Source: Hyposmocoma kahamanoa
Lineage: Eukaryota > Arthropoda > Insecta > Lepidoptera > Cosmopterigidae
Length of the DNA: 64,000 nt
Direction of reading: 5' to 3'
Assembly: GCF_003589595.1 (NCBI RefSeq)
Contig: NW_020653409.1
Location: forward strand, 1,154,793 to 1,218,792
The notes under the pieces were generated by a model. That model was not told where the DNA came from. It made no database searches and saw nothing but the letters and a program-made list of their open reading frames with translations. Shown here in pieces: positions 1 to 11,169 of the stretch. Position 1 is the stretch's first letter; each line of letters opens with the position of its first letter. The position numbers were made by a program, and so were the translations under genes.

Positions 1-46
1 GTTTCCCTAGTGTGGGGCTATGTAGAGTGTATAATATTATTATTTA
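1..46 (+). repeat. SINE family SA, 3' end only
   Basis: The window opens inside a copy of the tRNA-derived SINE called SA here. The bases match the last part of the full copies at 39.75 and 57.79 kb (GGGGCTATG, then a GAGTGT stretch and an ATT-rich tail). The tRNA-like head lies off the left edge. Confidence 0.75.
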
Positions 47-1162
47 TGAAATTCTTTCCAGACAAAAAGATGTCCTTACAGGTGTATCACACCGAAACCC
101 TTCGTTTCATACGATAAAAGTTCTTCCAACTGACCTTTTGTTTCTATGAAACCCAACAATCCATTCGCGTAATTAATGCAATAAATAAGAGTCATCGGTC
201 ATTGTGATTGATCAGTTCATATTTCGAACAATATTTCATTTATCCATGTTATTGGTTGAATTGAAATTGGAACAGCAATTCACATCATATTTAAGTTATG
301 TATTTGGTCAGCTTGATTAGTGCATTTAAAATATGAAGACTACGTAGCGATTGAAACCTTATACCGCTCGTGTCAGATACACAATATACTATAAAAAAAA
401 ATCAAAGAATATCCGAAAACAAAGGAAAATAAAGACAGCAAACACGTAGCTTTATTCATGATGTAATTGGCACCTTACTGAGTAAAAGTGGAAAATAGGA
501 TTTGGTTCAACGAACACGACGAATCCCAAAACAGATGCGTACTCTTAGGTACAGTTTATTCTAGTAGAGGAAAACAAAAGGGAATACATATTTTCTTTCC
601 TTTTGTTCAAATAATAAATGAGAAACGATGTCTTATTAGCCATTTTTAGGACAATAAGAACGGGAGGGTTCTCTTAAATGGCTAATGAATTGACTCCATC
701 TACATTTGCCGTAATTCTAAGGATCTTATTACGACTTGCAAATTTATTCATTATTGTAAAGGATTTTATCCTTTCAATATTACTGTAGCCGTCGTAGCCC
801 AGTGAGAGAACAGTTACTTCTCGATAGAGACGTTGTTTTTTGAAACCCTTTTACAGGCAATTTTTTTAATTTTAATTTCTCTTGAAGTGGACGATATGGA
901 CTGTATGGAAAAAAAAATAGAGAGAAAGTGAGGAAAATAACAGAAATACGCATATTTAATTATAATATGAAACACAATAAAAATACACCGCTCGACTTAC
1001 CACCAACAAGGAACCGATCAAAGTACAAAAATATAACAAAAGAGTGCGAGTATAAAAAAGCAAAAAGTGCCCAACAGTACACGTTAACGGCGATGGAATG
1101 TATCGTGACGAAACCTGAATGCCGAAACCCTTAGAAAAAGTGGGAAGTCCGCAAAATTATTA
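47..1162. other. Unassigned AT-rich stretch
   Basis: No gene or complete repeat is recognised. Around 788-850 there is a short tRNA-like piece (GTAGCCCAGTGAGAG followed by a degraded B-box region) that resembles the heads of SINE or LINE tails elsewhere. The 68-codon open frame at 928-1134 is low complexity and looks like chance. Confidence 0.4.
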
Positions 1163-1385
1163 TTATTTTTTAAATACCAAGTAAAGGAACGAACAAGTGT
1201 GCGCGGTAAGCGACACTTCTATCCATAATGGTTGCAGTACCACTGAGAGCTTTAAATCGCAAGTAATTTCACCAGCAACCTTACCTTGCCAAACCGGAAC
1301 GCAGTAATGCTCACATCACCGCTTTATACGAAATAGGTAAGGTGGCAGTAGTTCCCTGGCCGAACTCTTTAACAAGGAGCTCTAC
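1163..1385 (-). repeat. A-tailed retroposon RP, internally deleted
   Basis: The left end is T-rich (an A tail on the minus strand). It is followed by the family landmarks GAACAAGT, GGTAAGCGACAC, CAGTAATGCTCACAT, AAATAGGTAAGGTGGCAGTA and AACAAGGAGCTCTA. The middle GATCTGAGG...GTCACC block is missing compared with the 45.3-kb copy. Confidence 0.75.
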
Positions 1386-2770
1386 ATGCATTGAACTAGC
1401 GTGACGCCATCTTTACAGAAGAGAATCTACTCTTGCCCAGGTAGGACGCGTAATGTATTAGTGGTGTTGATAACATTAATGTGCTAATTAATAGTTTTTA
1501 AGTTTTATTATATACGCGTGGACGTGTGTTTTGTGTATTTATTACATTTATAAACCTGGCTTAATTAACTGGCTATAATAAAATGTTAGCGAGAGCAACG
1601 TTAGGGTAGATTTTATTGTATATCACGTTAAATAAACTAATTGACTTTAAAACATACAATGGTACTTCCATTAAGATGCAATCGGGCCCTAAAATGCCTT
1701 TGAATTATTAAATAACCATTACAGTTGTTTGTAACGGATTTTAGACGACTTTAACTGAGATTTTAGGGTTAAAACCTTACACGTGAATGATTTTATCAGT
1801 AACGTCTTTTTGATTGTTTTATTTTTTCCGTTTTATATTTAGCAGTTGTAAGCGAATATCTGTATTGTTTATTCTGTTATGTCGGTATAGAAAGATATAT
1901 AAAAATCTAGGGTCGGTAGACTAAAGCATCAATGAATTTGTTTCAACCTATATTGTAAAGGCGTCATTTTCAACCTTATGATGCTCTTTACAGCTTTCGA
2001 GATTATGAACAACAAACATTGTTTGTTTGTTTTTTTACATAAGTGCTTAAATCTGTCGACCCAAGAGATATCTGGAGTATCTTGAATATCTCTAATATCA
2101 AGAACGAATGACATTCAAACGCAGAGCATAATATAGTTGTATATGTAAGTTTGTACCTCGTTATCCCACATGATAAGTTTAGGAGCGCTGGTAAAATTTT
2201 AGTGTTCTTTAATATTGCTGCTAAATTGGAGCACGTAATCGATTTCTGAATTTCATTGCTAACATTCCAAGATATAAAGATGTTGGCAGTTAAATTGTGT
2301 CTGCAGCAGTACAAATGTATTACAATGAAAACTTGTTTATAATATAACAACAATGATGATGACAAAGGCAGAGAAAGTGATGTTTAGCCTAAACGAATTG
2401 AGAATGCAGAAGGCTCACACAATCCACAAGATTTTAGAGACGGTAAAAGACAAAAAGAGGACTGTAACGTACAAAGTGATATTACAAAGGTGCAATTATT
2501 ATAAAACACTCCATAAAAGTAACTAACACAATACATAATAGTCAGCCCAAAAGGGCCTACATAACTATGTAATTTTAATTGTAACCAACGTCAAGTTTAA
2601 CAAAATGAAGGTGATTTGTGACTTGTGGGTCGGGATGGATAGAATAAACGAAAGAATAGTGAAAGAAAAGGAAATTCGAGGACGAAAATTCGAAACATAA
2701 AAAATAAGCGGCCAGAAACCAGAAAAGAGGATGATAAAAAGGCGGGATGACCATGAAGGAGGTCAGTATC
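1386..2770. other. Unassigned stretch with one relic repeat end
   Basis: No gene is recognised. Bases 1906-1935 (CTAGGGTCGG, then ACTAAAGCA) match one end of the short TIR element at 40.66-40.85 kb, and the nearby GGCGTCATTTTCAA may be related to its interior. No partner end was found. The open frames at 1929-2790 have no recognisable domain. Confidence 0.4.
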
Positions 2771-2772
2771 CT

Positions 2773-2990
2773 TACAGGTGCTTTGAGCATGTAGAGAGGA
2801 TGAATGAAAGAAAATTGATGAAACAGATTTCCAAGGCGAGACGTGAAGCGTTTAGAGGATAGAGGTAATAGAGTATGTAATAAAGAAAAACTGGGCCAAG
2901 ACTACCCTAAACCGACGAGCGCGTATGTAAGCTAGTAATGCGAAAGATGTGTGTTAGGATCGTAGCAAGTGAAACGCAATGGATGGCGTG
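2773..2990 (+). pseudogene. Non-LTR retrotransposon RT C-terminal relic
   Basis: The frame reads RCFEHVERMNERKLMKQ, like the 'RWFGHVERM' tail of lepidopteran non-LTR reverse transcriptases and like the better copy at 6.17 kb. It then breaks up with stops, although the order of later pieces (a Lys/Gly/Asp-rich patch, 'PKPTSAYVS', a Cys-containing end) still follows the family. It is strongly decayed and clearly non-functional. Clade not assigned. Confidence 0.55.
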
Positions 2991-3031
2991 AAGTGTACAT
3001 ACATATGAAAAGATAATAATATCGATTTATG

Positions 3032-3319
3032 CATTGGCTTACAAATAAATGGACGACGGGTCTAATACAAAAACCACGAAAAAAATGTCCCAAATCAACC
3101 TATTTAAACGTAGTGACATTTCAAGGAATATGAAAAAGCTAAAACGTTGAATTTAAATTGTAATGTCATCGCAGTACTATCTAATTTTGCTTGCTTCGCT
3201 GTCAGTCGAACAAACGAAGTCTAGAGCGTGAATGACGCTCTGTATACGATTTTAACGCCCTATAAGTTCGGACACTTTTTAGCGCGGACCCGACGTCCAT
3301 ATACTTGTAAAAGTCAATG
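3032..3319 (-). mobile_element. hM: hAT-like MITE, full length
   Basis: A 288-bp element in reverse orientation. Its ends are inverted repeats beginning CATTGRCTTACAA and ending near-complementarily in GTCAATG. It is flanked by the perfect 8-bp duplication GATTTATG (3024-3031 and 3320-3327), the target size of hAT transposons. No coding capacity, so it would have been mobilised in trans. Confidence 0.92.
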
Positions 3320-3362
3320 GATTTATGTCAAAAAATGACATTCGTATAAACAAGTGCAGTTT

Positions 3363-3650
3363 GTTTTTCTTTTATGATACTTAGTGTCAGGACGAACAAG
3401 TCGTGTATCTGTTCGTAGCAGTTGCAGTGCCACTCACAGCTTTAAGTCGCAAAGATGTGACGGACACTGCCACTGATCCTGTCATCCTGAGACATAAGTT
3501 AACAAGTCCCGAATGCCTGTAATTTCAGTAGCACCGTTACATTTTATGACCGAAATAAAGTAATGCTCATATTACCGCTTGGCGGCCGTAATAGGAAAGG
3601 TGGCAGTACTTCCCTGGACGAACTCTTTCACAAGGAGCCTTACTGCTACC
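3363..3650 (-). repeat. A-tailed retroposon RP, near full length
   Basis: Starts with a T-rich run and TATGATACTTAGTG, and carries all family blocks in order up to TTCCCTGGACGAACTCTTTC and CAAGGAGCCTTACTGCTA. On the minus strand this reads as a non-coding retroposon ending in an A-rich tail. Confidence 0.8.
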
Positions 3651-3675
3651 AATTTCATTAAGAATGCTAAAATCT

Positions 3676-3757
3676 AGCGGGTGTCATGGACACACACATT
3701 AGATAACCACAAATTACACCGAAACTCATGAGAGAAAAATAAACGTAGGCCATATAG
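3676..3757 (-). repeat. SINE SA, middle fragment
   Basis: Matches the middle of SA in reverse (GGGTGTCATGGACACACA, AACCACAAATTACACC, TGAGAGAAA, GTAGGCCATA). The tRNA-like head and the 3' end are missing. Confidence 0.75.
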
Positions 3758-4029
3758 TAGGCCTGTTATGGTATAGGAGATTGCATGCTATTAAGCGTAG
3801 TAAATACCTACGACGACGGAGGACGAAACTTGTTTACAACGCAATGGAGTAAGTTGCATTAAATAAAACAAACGTGTGATCGGCGATGTGCCGGTTGTCA
3901 AATAGCGTCCCCACCCCTCCCGTGCGTCAGTCCGCGCATCTTTCGTCTAACCCGACTCGGAGCGAACGAGTTGTATAATTTTATTTATTACGTAATTACG
4001 TCACCACACTATAAACGCACACAGTAGGT

Positions 4030-4055
4030 ATATGTATATATATATATATATATAA
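4030..4055. repeat. TA microsatellite
   Basis: A pure run of alternating T and A after TATG. Simple repeat with no further structure. Confidence 0.9.
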
Positions 4056-4145
4056 TTTTTTGCTATATTTAAGTACTTTTGTGATCTATAATATAACACA
4101 CAGCATTAACACAACGTAGAAAGAACACATACGCAATTATTTAAG

Positions 4146-4485
4146 CAGTTTATTTTAGTTTATTTTATTTTGCGACACACACGTCCGTCACTCATCTCAT
4201 CTCAGGGCTCATTGAAAACCAGCGCCACAGTCAATTGCGGCTGTGGCATAAGCTGAATGAAGTCCCTTTCTGTACGCCACAACCGCACACATGACAGTAC
4301 AACATTTGTAGTTGTTATATTTAGTATTTTTCTGTTTTGCTCTTTGTTTGTTACCGTCTTATTTTATTTTATTTAAATTTTGTTAATTACGTCTTTTTGT
4401 TTTGTTTTGCTTGTCTAAGTGGTATCAATATTTTTTTTTGTATCTATGTGTTGTGTTCGTTGCAATAAATGTCTATTCTATTCTA
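4146..4485 (+). repeat. Non-LTR (CR1/Zenon-like) 3' UTR with stem-loop
   Basis: After a T-rich lead-in the sequence carries GAAAACCAGCG, then the stem GCCACAG (4224-4230) paired with CTGTGGC (4241-4247), flanked by AGC/GCT that can extend the helix. A long T-rich stretch and an ATTCTATTCTAT terminal repeat follow. The same layout with a different stem sequence occurs at 12.5 kb. I believe this is the 3' end of a CR1-type LINE; the clade name is recollection and not proven here. An SA SINE begins directly after it. Confidence 0.6.
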
Positions 4486-4486
4486 T

Positions 4487-4566
4487 AAATATTTCTCCCG
4501 GTCTGACAATTGAATCCGGGTTCTCCGCGTGGCAGTCCAGCATAGTAACCGTTTGGCCACGGAGGC
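4487..4566 (-). repeat. SINE SA, tRNA-like head
   Basis: Read on the minus strand, this is the tRNA-related head of SA. It has an A-box-like TGGCCAAACGG and a degraded B-box region, ending in the GGGAGAAATATTT junction typical of SA. The body is absent. Confidence 0.75.
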
Positions 4567-4954
4567 ATTTCAATTCACAATAAAGGCAAAACGGTAATGG
4601 CAGTAAATTTCAACCTTATGTATCATAATATGTAATTGGTCGTACGTGACACATTTGAGTAATCATGACAAGAGTTTTCCCGCAAATATTGCTATAAGAC
4701 ACTCCGACTTGATAAATTTATGTTATTCACACAGACATTGCGTAAATGTAAGCCAAAAGCGACCATACAACAAAACGGTTTTGCTAATTTGTTTAGAGAA
4801 ACAAACGAAACATAATGACGGTTTTCACTTTGCTGTAATTCCACTTCAAAGTTACAACGGAAACTGCGATAGAATACAACGCGTAACTCGAAAACGTGCC
4901 CATACAAGTTACAAAATGTTCTCTACAAACCGAGTTTGCAATTTACTTACTTTA

Positions 4955-5139
4955 GAGCGGTTACACATGTCGGCTTTTAGTAGCGATGCAAACGCGCGAC
5001 TGCATCGATACAAACGCGCGATTGCATCGCTACATTTGGGATTTACAGGCGATTGCAGCGATGCAATCGCGCGTTTGTGTCGATGCAATCGGACGTTTGC
5101 ATCGATGCAATTGCCTATAAATCGCAAGCGTAACCACTC
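4955..5139. mobile_element. 185-bp foldback element with TTA duplication
   Basis: Ends are GAGCGGTTAC and GTAACCACTC, flanked by TTA (4952-4954 and 5140-5142), the PIF/Harbinger-type target. Inside, arms 4980-5033 and 5055-5108 are inverted copies with few mismatches separated by 21 bases. Each arm is two tandem units of about 26 bp built on GCAAACGCGCGAYTGCATCG. It explains the long open frame seen across this region, which is not a gene. Confidence 0.8.
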
Positions 5140-5143
5140 TTAA

Positions 5144-5475
5144 CGATTATACAAACAACGCATCAATGTTACCACAGCATAAATGAACAAAACTCACATC
5201 AGCAACACATAATTGTACGCTTAATTAAAAAATGTATTACGATGTTTACGTGGTTTTGATGTTGTTTGTATTAAGCTTTTATTTTTACTGTTGTATTTGA
5301 TTATATGTTATATTCAGGCTAGATAAACTCTACTTTTAACTTTGATAATTACATTATTGTTGGTTCCTTTGTTAGTTGAATTATATGAAATAGACTGTCT
5401 TGTAAATGTTTAAAAAGGGCACCGGCTATTATTACGTTTTAAGGACAGTAAACATTATTATGGACGCCTATTTGA
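5144..5475. other. Unassigned AT-rich stretch
   Basis: Nothing recognised in this stretch. Confidence 0.4.
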
Positions 5476-5477
5476 GT

Positions 5478-5697
5478 AGAAGCCGTAATGGTTTGACCTA
5501 CCGACTCTCAAGCAAGGTCGTGTGTTCGAATCCAGGTGAAATTTATCGGTGAAATAAAACTTCGAGATGAAAATTGTACGTCGAAGAAGGTTCACAACCT
5601 TCGGGAAACGTGTGAAGTCCCTAACCAGCATTATTAGCAGACCTATGCCCAGTAGTGGGACGTGTGTATGGGTTGATGATGATGAAAATAATAAACT
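5478..5697 (+). repeat. SINE family SC (tRNA head, GATGAT-type tail)
   Basis: Starts with a tRNA-like segment (GTAGAAGCCGTAATGG, a degenerate A box, then the B box GTGTTCGAATCC). A non-tRNA body with AAGGTTCACAACCTTC follows, then the tail CCCAGTAGTGGGACGTGTGT and GATGATGATGA. The tail resembles 3' ends of RTE-type LINEs, which would supply the reverse transcriptase. Confidence 0.65.
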
Positions 5698-5699
5698 TA

Positions 5700-6150
5700 T
5701 TACTACAATTTCACTAAATAAAACACAAACAAAATCAATCAATTACAACATATAACTTTAAAATAAATTGTCATTAAAAAAACTGCAAATAAAAACAATA
5801 AATTAAACAAAATACTAACAATATAAAATTGAATATTATGTCAAAGATAAAATGTTAAAAATAAATGTGACAATCGATATTATAATAAAATTAAAAACTA
5901 CTGTAAACACCTTACAGCATTAATCATCACAAGCAATTAAAATGTTAAGTATGGCAGAAGATGCATGACAGTAGAGTGAATGGTGTAGAATGAGACTGTT
6001 AGGAACAGTGCAATCAGATAATGTTGTGATATGATAAACATGATGTTCTAGTCACTAGGATAAAAAAGGAAATGCTTCAACAGTTTAATTACTTCAATGA
6101 ATGTTACATAAAGAGCAAACGTGGAGGGAAATGTACGTGAATACCTCAAA
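5700..6150. other. Unassigned AT-rich stretch
   Basis: Low-complexity A-rich sequence. No gene or known repeat recognised. Confidence 0.4.
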
Positions 6151-6159
6151 TTCTAGACT

Positions 6160-6430
6160 ACGATAGAGATGAGGATGCTTCGATGGTTTGATCATGTAGA
6201 AAGAATGAATATTGGTAGATTGACGGCACTAATTTATAGAGCGTATGTGGATGGAGGCGTGGGGAGTGGTAAACCTAGGCGTACATATCTCAATCAAATT
6301 GGAGATGTCCTTAAAAAGGACCAGGTTAAAAGTACCTTGAATAAAGACGGAATAAATACGGAAACGACATACACTCACAGACATGTTTAGAAGAACGCTA
6401 TAAAAAGGTTGAATTATGATAACAACGTTC
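6160..6430 (+). pseudogene. Non-LTR retrotransposon RT C-terminal relic
   Basis: The frame starting at 6169 reads MRMLRWFDHVERMNIG, then a Gly-rich patch ending GKPRRTYLNQIGDVLKKDQV. This is the carboxy-terminal tail downstream of the reverse transcriptase domain in many insect non-LTR elements (WFGHVERM ... RGRPRRTW motif). The catalytic domain is absent, so the copy was 5'-truncated. The frame stops at 6390, but related residues continue in other frames. The same family left pieces at 2.77 and 8.80 kb. Confidence 0.7.
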
Positions 6431-7540
6431 ATAAATGAACTACTGACCACATATACCAAAACGTTTAATCGAAATCAAAAGACGATTGAAGTCATTCTTT
6501 TCTCAAATTATATATATGACATAAATAGCGGAAGCGCTAGAGGTATATACCCCAGCGAGTGCATGTTCGTATCCGTCTAACGTTTCTGTTACATGAATAA
6601 TAGATGAAGTTCCATCCCTTAAGACGGCATTCAATGGTTTTTAACCTCCGACTCAAAAATGGGAGGGCCTTTGTCTGTTGGTTTGTGAGCACACAATTCA
6701 CGAGTTTTTTCCCAATGTCGCTAGTTATCATGAATACGATAACCAGCTGATAAATCGTTTTCTTTATCAGGAATGGGCGCAACTCACCATTTGGACGGGA
6801 AAATGTTATTTGTACTGTTTGATTTCGGATTTCATGCATCGATGTAAATTATTCATCGTAGTCAGAATTTTCAGTTACATCAATAGATTCAGGGCCTATA
6901 TTGCCCCTTGTCACTGCGACTATCTACTGATCTATTGTGATATGAAAAGACGTAACTGACAGCACTAATAAGTGATGTAAACTATAAGGTCGCTATAGTG
7001 GTTTGTCACACGCTATGTTCGATAACAAACTTGGCATCTAATTTTGCAAATTTCTTGACCCTACACGGTCATTGTAATTTCATTCAGATGATAATATTTG
7101 TTATTCTGACAAAATTAAGATGTAATGGCAGTCTCAACAGAGTATCATTGGAATGATGGCATTTATTCGATCTCTAATTATCGACGTTGCATTATTAAGC
7201 CCTACCATGGAAGTTACTACGCATAATCTTAATTTTTTTTTTCTAGTTTAATCAGCTATTTAGTCTCCAAATTAAATATTACGCCATCGAAGTGCAATCG
7301 ACTCGCCATTGAAGAGCAGTTCGATGGCTAGCCATAGACTGGCCACTACTTTTAACTTGTAATAGAATAAACGTACAAAAGTCTGCCAACTGATATGATT
7401 CATTAGCAAACTTGGTTCAAAAACAAGTTCATATTTAAACATAATAAATGAACTTACAGAATGTGCCTTCAACTTTCTGTTTCTGCAATATCTCTCACTA
7501 ATGGCGAAGTGAAAACATCATAATGAAACCTGCTTTGCGA
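6431..7540. other. Unassigned stretch with weak repeat similarity
   Basis: No gene found. Bases 6640-6680 (ACCTCCGACTCAAAAATGGGAGG) faintly resemble an AC repeat end. Bases 7155-7255, with GACGTTGCATTATTAA and CTACCATGGAA, recur at 32.73-32.82 kb and mark an unnamed dispersed repeat. Confidence 0.4.
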
Positions 7541-7544
7541 TGAT

Positions 7545-7680
7545 GCTCACGACCCTTAGAAAAAAACATCTTAAGTCCACAAGCTGTATCACACCAGTAT
7601 GGTGAACAATGGCCTAAACCGTAGATGAGACCCATATCCAGGAGCGGGACATGTAAAGGTCGCTCACACACACTCGCGCA
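7545..7680 (+). repeat. SINE SC, decayed tail
   Basis: Contains AACAATGGCCTAAACC and CCCATATCCAGGAGCGGGAC, which correspond to the distal part of SC just before its GATGAT tail. The tRNA-like head is not recognisable. Confidence 0.45.
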
Positions 7681-8105
7681 CAAACATACATATATTGTTT
7701 CTTGTTATGCTATGCTTTAGTTTGTAATATGATCGTATTTTTTTTAATGATGTTATGGATATTACTTTCTTAATACACCTAGAGGGAGTGAGCCTAGTGC
7801 CTGCAACACAGGTCTCCAACCTAGTACAGACTCCAGCTCTGACTAATGAACTGGTTATTATAGAAATTATATTTTCAGATCTCGATCGCGTATATTTGTT
7901 TCTTCAAAACAAACCAACGTTTCGGGTCCTTTACAGGTGTTTTGGTCGCCGTTTACTGAGATTTCAAAGTCGTCACCAACTATTTAATATTTTTGGATCC
8001 AGTGAGGAAATGTGGCAAGCGTGATGGGCACTGTTGCACCCAGATCAGTCAGGGGCTGGCATTTTGACGAATACCTATGGTAGATAGCACTGAACGAGTG
8101 TAAGA

Positions 8106-8610
8106 CGTCGAGTACATACCCAGAAATAGAGACAAATTAAGGGCCATACATTGCTGGTAACTCATTAGTGATACATCACTTCTAAATATCAACTCTCGTT
8201 TGCACTGAAATATGAACAACGAACCTGTGTGTACGTCTCCGTATATTCCAAAAATATTAATAATAAAAAATATTCTGTATTTATTGTAATAAATATAATA
8301 TCTCTAACAATGCCGTGCTGTTCCATTCGGTGGTGTGGAGAAAAATAGCAAAACATCTAATTACAAAACAAACGGTATCAAATTTCATCTGTAATTAAAT
8401 ATTAAATACGTGATTTTGCAATTATCGGCCATTATAGCAAAGCTCAAGTTTAACTGGTCAATTTGAAGTGAAACAATTGACGACACCCGTCAATTGTTTC
8501 GAATTCGGGCTGGCCAATGGGAGCGCAGTTGTCACAGTAATGATATGGCAGAATAGTTTTCAAACAAATTAAATGACATTTCGTCTCTATTTCTGGTTAT
8601 ATACTCGATG
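8106..8610 (+). mobile_element. 505-bp hAT-like TIR element, copy 1
   Basis: Ends are inverted repeats of about 28 bp (CRTCGAGTAYATAMCCAGAA). The flanks GTGTAAGA (8098-8105) and GCGTAAGA (8611-8618) form an 8-bp duplication with one mismatch, pointing to a hAT-like origin. The interior has no coding frame but contains a perfect 13-bp-arm palindrome at 8470-8500, which is kept in the inverted copy at 30.55 kb. Confidence 0.85.
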
Positions 8611-8796
8611 GCGTAAGATAATAAATAACAGTATGTTTTTGTAGTATGTAAGTATTATTAGAATTGTTCGCTTATAAGTTGAGATTTTATGGACATTTCC
8701 TATGTGCTAATTATTTATTAATGATCCGAATAAAACAATTTGGTTGGTTTACTGTATTGTTATGTAAAGTTTGACTTTGAATAAAGCATATTAAGA

Positions 8797-8915
8797 GCGA
8801 GCTAATTGGTAAGGACCGACCAAGGCAAAATTACCGTTGGCAAATTGAGGACGTTCTAAAGAAAGGCGAGGTCAAGAATACCCTTAACCGACGAGCATGT
8901 TTGAAATGTTACCTA
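8797..8915 (+). pseudogene. Non-LTR RT C-terminal relic, short
   Basis: One frame reads GKDRPRQNYRWQIEDVLKKG and then EVKNTLNRRACLK. This matches the segment after 'RGRPRRTW' in the relic at 6.17 kb, including the shared DVLKK core. Only about 40 codons remain. Confidence 0.6.
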
Positions 8916-11165
8916 TCACAAGTCCGAAACATGATTTACTTAATTTAATTTTTCCGATAACCTTACGGTTTTTATTGAATAGATTTTGTTTCATTTGTCC
9001 GAAAACTCATAGGAGGGGGTCGAATCAGCTAGGAAATGTAAACAAATTCGGTTATAAGAGGTAATTTATTGAATACTTAAGATATTGTTTTATATTACAT
9101 TTCAGATAACAGCAAAAAAAATAGCACAATGGTTTATCGAAAATTACGTAATTGGGACTTGCAGTGCACTATTAAAGCACAGTCAAGAATTTTGGAGCTG
9201 TGAAATTGTGAACCGCGAATCAATAGCAAGAACCTAAATGATATGGAAAACAGACAGGGTAACAAATATGATTAGACCAAACAAATAGATATTATAATGA
9301 TGTTTAATAATTATTCTAATAATACTTTTTCGGACAAACGATACTTTTGCCGTAAACCATTCCTGTGTTACAAATTTATACCAAAACTGTGATGGCACTA
9401 ATGAATTAAAGTCGAATCGTGTTCGGAATAATGAAATTCGGAAGGAAGAAACTTGTGTTTGTGATAGGTTACCCTTTGTCTACCCAATAAATAGGGTTGT
9501 TGGTAAAAGAGTATCAATCGCGCAGGACAGGTTCATAAGTTTTGATAATTAATCAGATTTTACTTTCGTTGACAAATAAAAATATTTAAATCGATCTATT
9601 TAAACGATAATAATTCTGGGCGGTAGCAAATGAAAACGCTAGCATAAATTACAGTTTGACGCAAAATGCAGGAGCGGGGATGGAGGTCCCCGGGGTGAAG
9701 GCTTGCACTTTCGACCTGACTAACTTCCAAATACAGATTTAAAAAGTATCCGATAGTATAACAAAAACTTACTATGTGGTGACGCCATATATGAAAAATA
9801 AACATAATAATATAATAATAACAATAACTTTATTGATAGCCATTACAAATAGTATAGAAATAATACAGTAATTATTAGTTATTGATTGATTGCCAACCAG
9901 CCAGGCAACATCCAGACCCCACAAAAGGATTTAACCTGTGTTAGCAGACAGTACCGTTGCCGCCACGGCGGGCAAGCATCAATCGAATTTTTATCAGCAA
10001 ATGGCTTACAGGTAAACTAAAAGGAACTCTGTAGTCCCAAAACCAATACAAAAAAACTGTTCATTTGGGACCCAGAAAAGAATAAAATATGAGAAAGATG
10101 TTCAAAGAATTAGTATAGTTTATAGAAGACTTAAACTATGTTAGATAAATAAGTCGCAGTGTGTAGCAAGAAAGTGGAGAGTAAGTGTAGAGTGTGTTGT
10201 GAGTGATACTGATTCGACAATCAGTGTATGTATGTGACATATCTGAGGGTGTGTTATATTTGTTGCTTCTGGATGCATATAAGGTCTTAACATTAGGAGA
10301 GTCGGATACCAAAAAAGTTTAGATGGAGGTACACAACCTAATTGGAAAGCTGCTGGAAACATGAGCTCGCGAGTAAAAGGAAGGAAAGCCGTGCTATCTC
10401 CATCCTTTAGTATCCGAAACGTCGAAAGGCCCGTGCGTAGCGTTTCACCACTTTCCTTGCGGCCGACCACCAATAACGCCACCACCTAAAACCTTGCACA
10501 CGCAGCTTAATGCTGGGTTGAGACGCGGATAGTTAGTTTAAAATGAAGCGATGTTGCGAACGCATCATTTTTCAGTTCGAATGTTAGTGTCACACACATT
10601 TTTTTTTTCAGTCACTGGCTATTTATGAGGCTTTGGTATAGCACGGATTAGGATGGGAAAGGAAAATGAGATGCGAGCTCAGACAAACTATCTGGCGTTA
10701 CCACTGTGCTTTCTAAAGAGTCTTGGAACAAAAGTTGTTGTATATGATATTAGTAATATAGTCGTGCAAGGTTGTTAGTAATTTACAAACAACCATGTAT
10801 TTGCGCTAGAATGTTTGCCTAACCCCAGTTACAGATAATAGAACAAAATATACGAATGGTCTCTTAGGAACAATAAAAATATTGCTTCAGAAAAAACAAA
10901 AGCTGCCCAAGCAGCCAAATAATGATATCATATGGAAACAGGGCAAACAACATAAAATGTATACTGACAACCAATCGACACTACGGCTTGGAAACGTCCC
11001 TAAAGTGACAATGGTAAATGTACTGCATATAGTTACGGAGCCGGTGGCAACCCTCGGAAAAGGGGATACTTAGGGTTGTCACTTGTTAACTTGGTCATAT
11101 TGTTGCTTTACAAACAATACTATCTGAATCGAAAATTGGCGGTTTTTACTTTTCAACGTTACTCA
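8916..11165. other. Largely unassigned; possible LINE 3' end and a two-strand open region
   Basis: Around 9815-9850, AATAACAATAACTTTATTGA resembles an antisense LINE 3' end with a reverse AATAAA-type signal. Bases 10141-10485 are open on the minus strand (114 codons), and about 10290-10488 are open on the plus strand (about 65 codons). Neither product is recognised and I do not call a gene. Confidence 0.4.
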
Positions 11166-11169
11166 ATAC

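Noticed and set aside
4646..5143. 165-codon protein-coding gene
   Set aside because: Its right third is the 185-bp foldback element and its left part has no domain. The frame is open by chance through inverted CG-rich units.
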